Shown: positions 37,081 to 37,371 of the stretch, one piece after another
Numbering within the stretch: the stretch's first letter is position 1
How the letters are laid out: every line of letters starts with the position of its first letter
NCBI GenBank assembly: GCA_035623275.1
Contig: DASPTT010000037.1
Span: 1 to 37,371 of the forward strand
Origin: DASPTT01 sp035623275
GTDB taxonomy: Bacteria > Actinomycetota > Acidimicrobiia > Acidimicrobiales > UBA8190
DNA: 37,371 nucleotides
Direction: 5' to 3'
Notes under the pieces: generated by a model
Database searches by the model: none
Seen by the model: the letters and a program-made list of their open reading frames with translations, nothing else
What the model was told of the DNA's origin: nothing
Made by a program: the position numbers and the translations under genes

Positions 37081-37371
37081 GTGGAGGACGACGTCACGCC
37101 GGTCGTAATGGGCGACCTCGGAGACGACGCCTCCGGGGTCGACGTCTCCGGTGACGACGGCCACGTGGGTCGTGTCCGCGGCACGGGAGCGCGTGGGGCC
37201 GGTGGGGGCGGGGGCAAGACCGCCGCGAACGGCGGTGAGAGCACCGCGGGCGGGAACGCCGCGGGCGGGAACGCCGCGGGCGGGAACGCCGCGGGCGGGA
37301 ACGCCGCGGGCGGGAACGCCGCGGGCGGGAACGCCGCGGGCGGGAACGCCGCGGGCGGGAACGCCGCGGGC
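37081..37371 (+). CDS. Partial repeat protein, runs off the window
   Basis: 97 codons seen without a stop. The first 30 residues are acidic (VEDDVTPVVMGDLGDD and on), followed by Gly/Arg, then from residue 56 a perfect pentapeptide repeat AGGNA, 8.4 copies, to the end of the window. No family recognised. The support is the leaderless-style -10 at 37069 and the in-frame repeat; Gly/Ala/Asn repeats would be flexible. The 3' end is unknown. Confidence 0.4.
   Translation, partial: MEDDVTPVVMGDLGDDASGVDVSGDDGHVGRVRGTGARGAGGGGGKTAANGGESTAGGNAAGGNAAGGNAAGGNAAGGNAAGGNAAGGNAAGGNAAG
37246..37371. repeat. Perfect 15-bp tandem repeat at window edge
   Basis: 8.4 identical copies of GCGGGCGGGAACGCC encoding AGGNA; no variation among copies, and it ends at the window edge. 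Confidence 0.95.

Noticed and set aside
36744..37244. Minus-strand open frame of 166 codons near the end
   Set aside because: Pro/Ser/Arg low complexity, no start signal, no family; it also covers the CIRCE element.

Overview
The window is very GC-rich (about 70% by eye) and actinobacterial. The evidence is a BldD-type regulator, a Rv1264-like adenylate cyclase, an RpoD with an acidic N-terminal arm, a one-chain glycyl-tRNA synthetase, many GTG starts, and housekeeping gene order (hrcA-dnaJ-rsmE, phoH-ybeY-corC-era, recO-hemW-glyS-ppdK-dnaG-rpoD). My best guess is the class Acidimicrobiia; that rank is an inference from gene order and style, not proven.

Layout. 1-5.8 kb: tRNA-Val, a small coiled-coil-like protein and an AIM24-family protein (minus strand), a class III cyclase (plus), an inositol-monophosphatase-family enzyme followed by a small CGGWH-motif protein (minus), then an unknown protein, a lipoprotein and an alpha/beta hydrolase with a Cys nucleophile (plus). 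5.8-12.1 kb: the accessory heart of the window, two tandem copies of a three-gene type IV prepilin cassette (PilV/GspI-like, PilW/GspJ-like, PilX/GspK-like). Each third protein carries a large glycine-rich domain, and one also has two carbohydrate-binding-like repeats. 12.3-15.2 kb: an aldehyde dehydrogenase, two proteins of unknown function and two tRNAs (CAU and Asn-GUU). 15.2-25.7 kb: a long minus-strand housekeeping series, in transcription order uppS, a small membrane protein, recO, hemW, glyS, ppdK, dnaG, rpoD, mostly with 4-base start/stop overlaps. 25.9-28.4 kb: cold-shock protein and a divergent DinG/XPD-like helicase. 28.4-33.5 kb: minus-strand series bldD-like, HTH protein, HIT protein, phoH, ybeY, corC-like, era. 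33.8-36.8 kb: hrcA, dnaJ, rsmE under a CIRCE element. 37.1 kb to the end: the start of a repeat-encoding gene that runs off the edge.

How the genes work together. hrcA-dnaJ is an auto-repressed heat-shock unit. phoH-ybeY-corC-era and rsmE belong to RNA and ribosome maturation. dnaG-rpoD form the classic primase-sigma pair and seem to have their own leaderless promoter. The two prepilin triads look like alternative tip complexes of one pilus or pseudopilus whose motor and secretion parts are elsewhere. The most interesting hypothesis here is that the adhesive function is fused directly to the GspK-like tip subunit and was diversified after tandem duplication by inserting sugar-binding modules. 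Other points worth attention: a histone-H1-like tail on PPDK, a conserved c-di-GMP-type signature in the BldD homologue with a BldD box upstream, 15-bp in-frame minisatellites in four unrelated genes, and a recurrent leaderless TANNNT-N6-9-GTG start arrangement.
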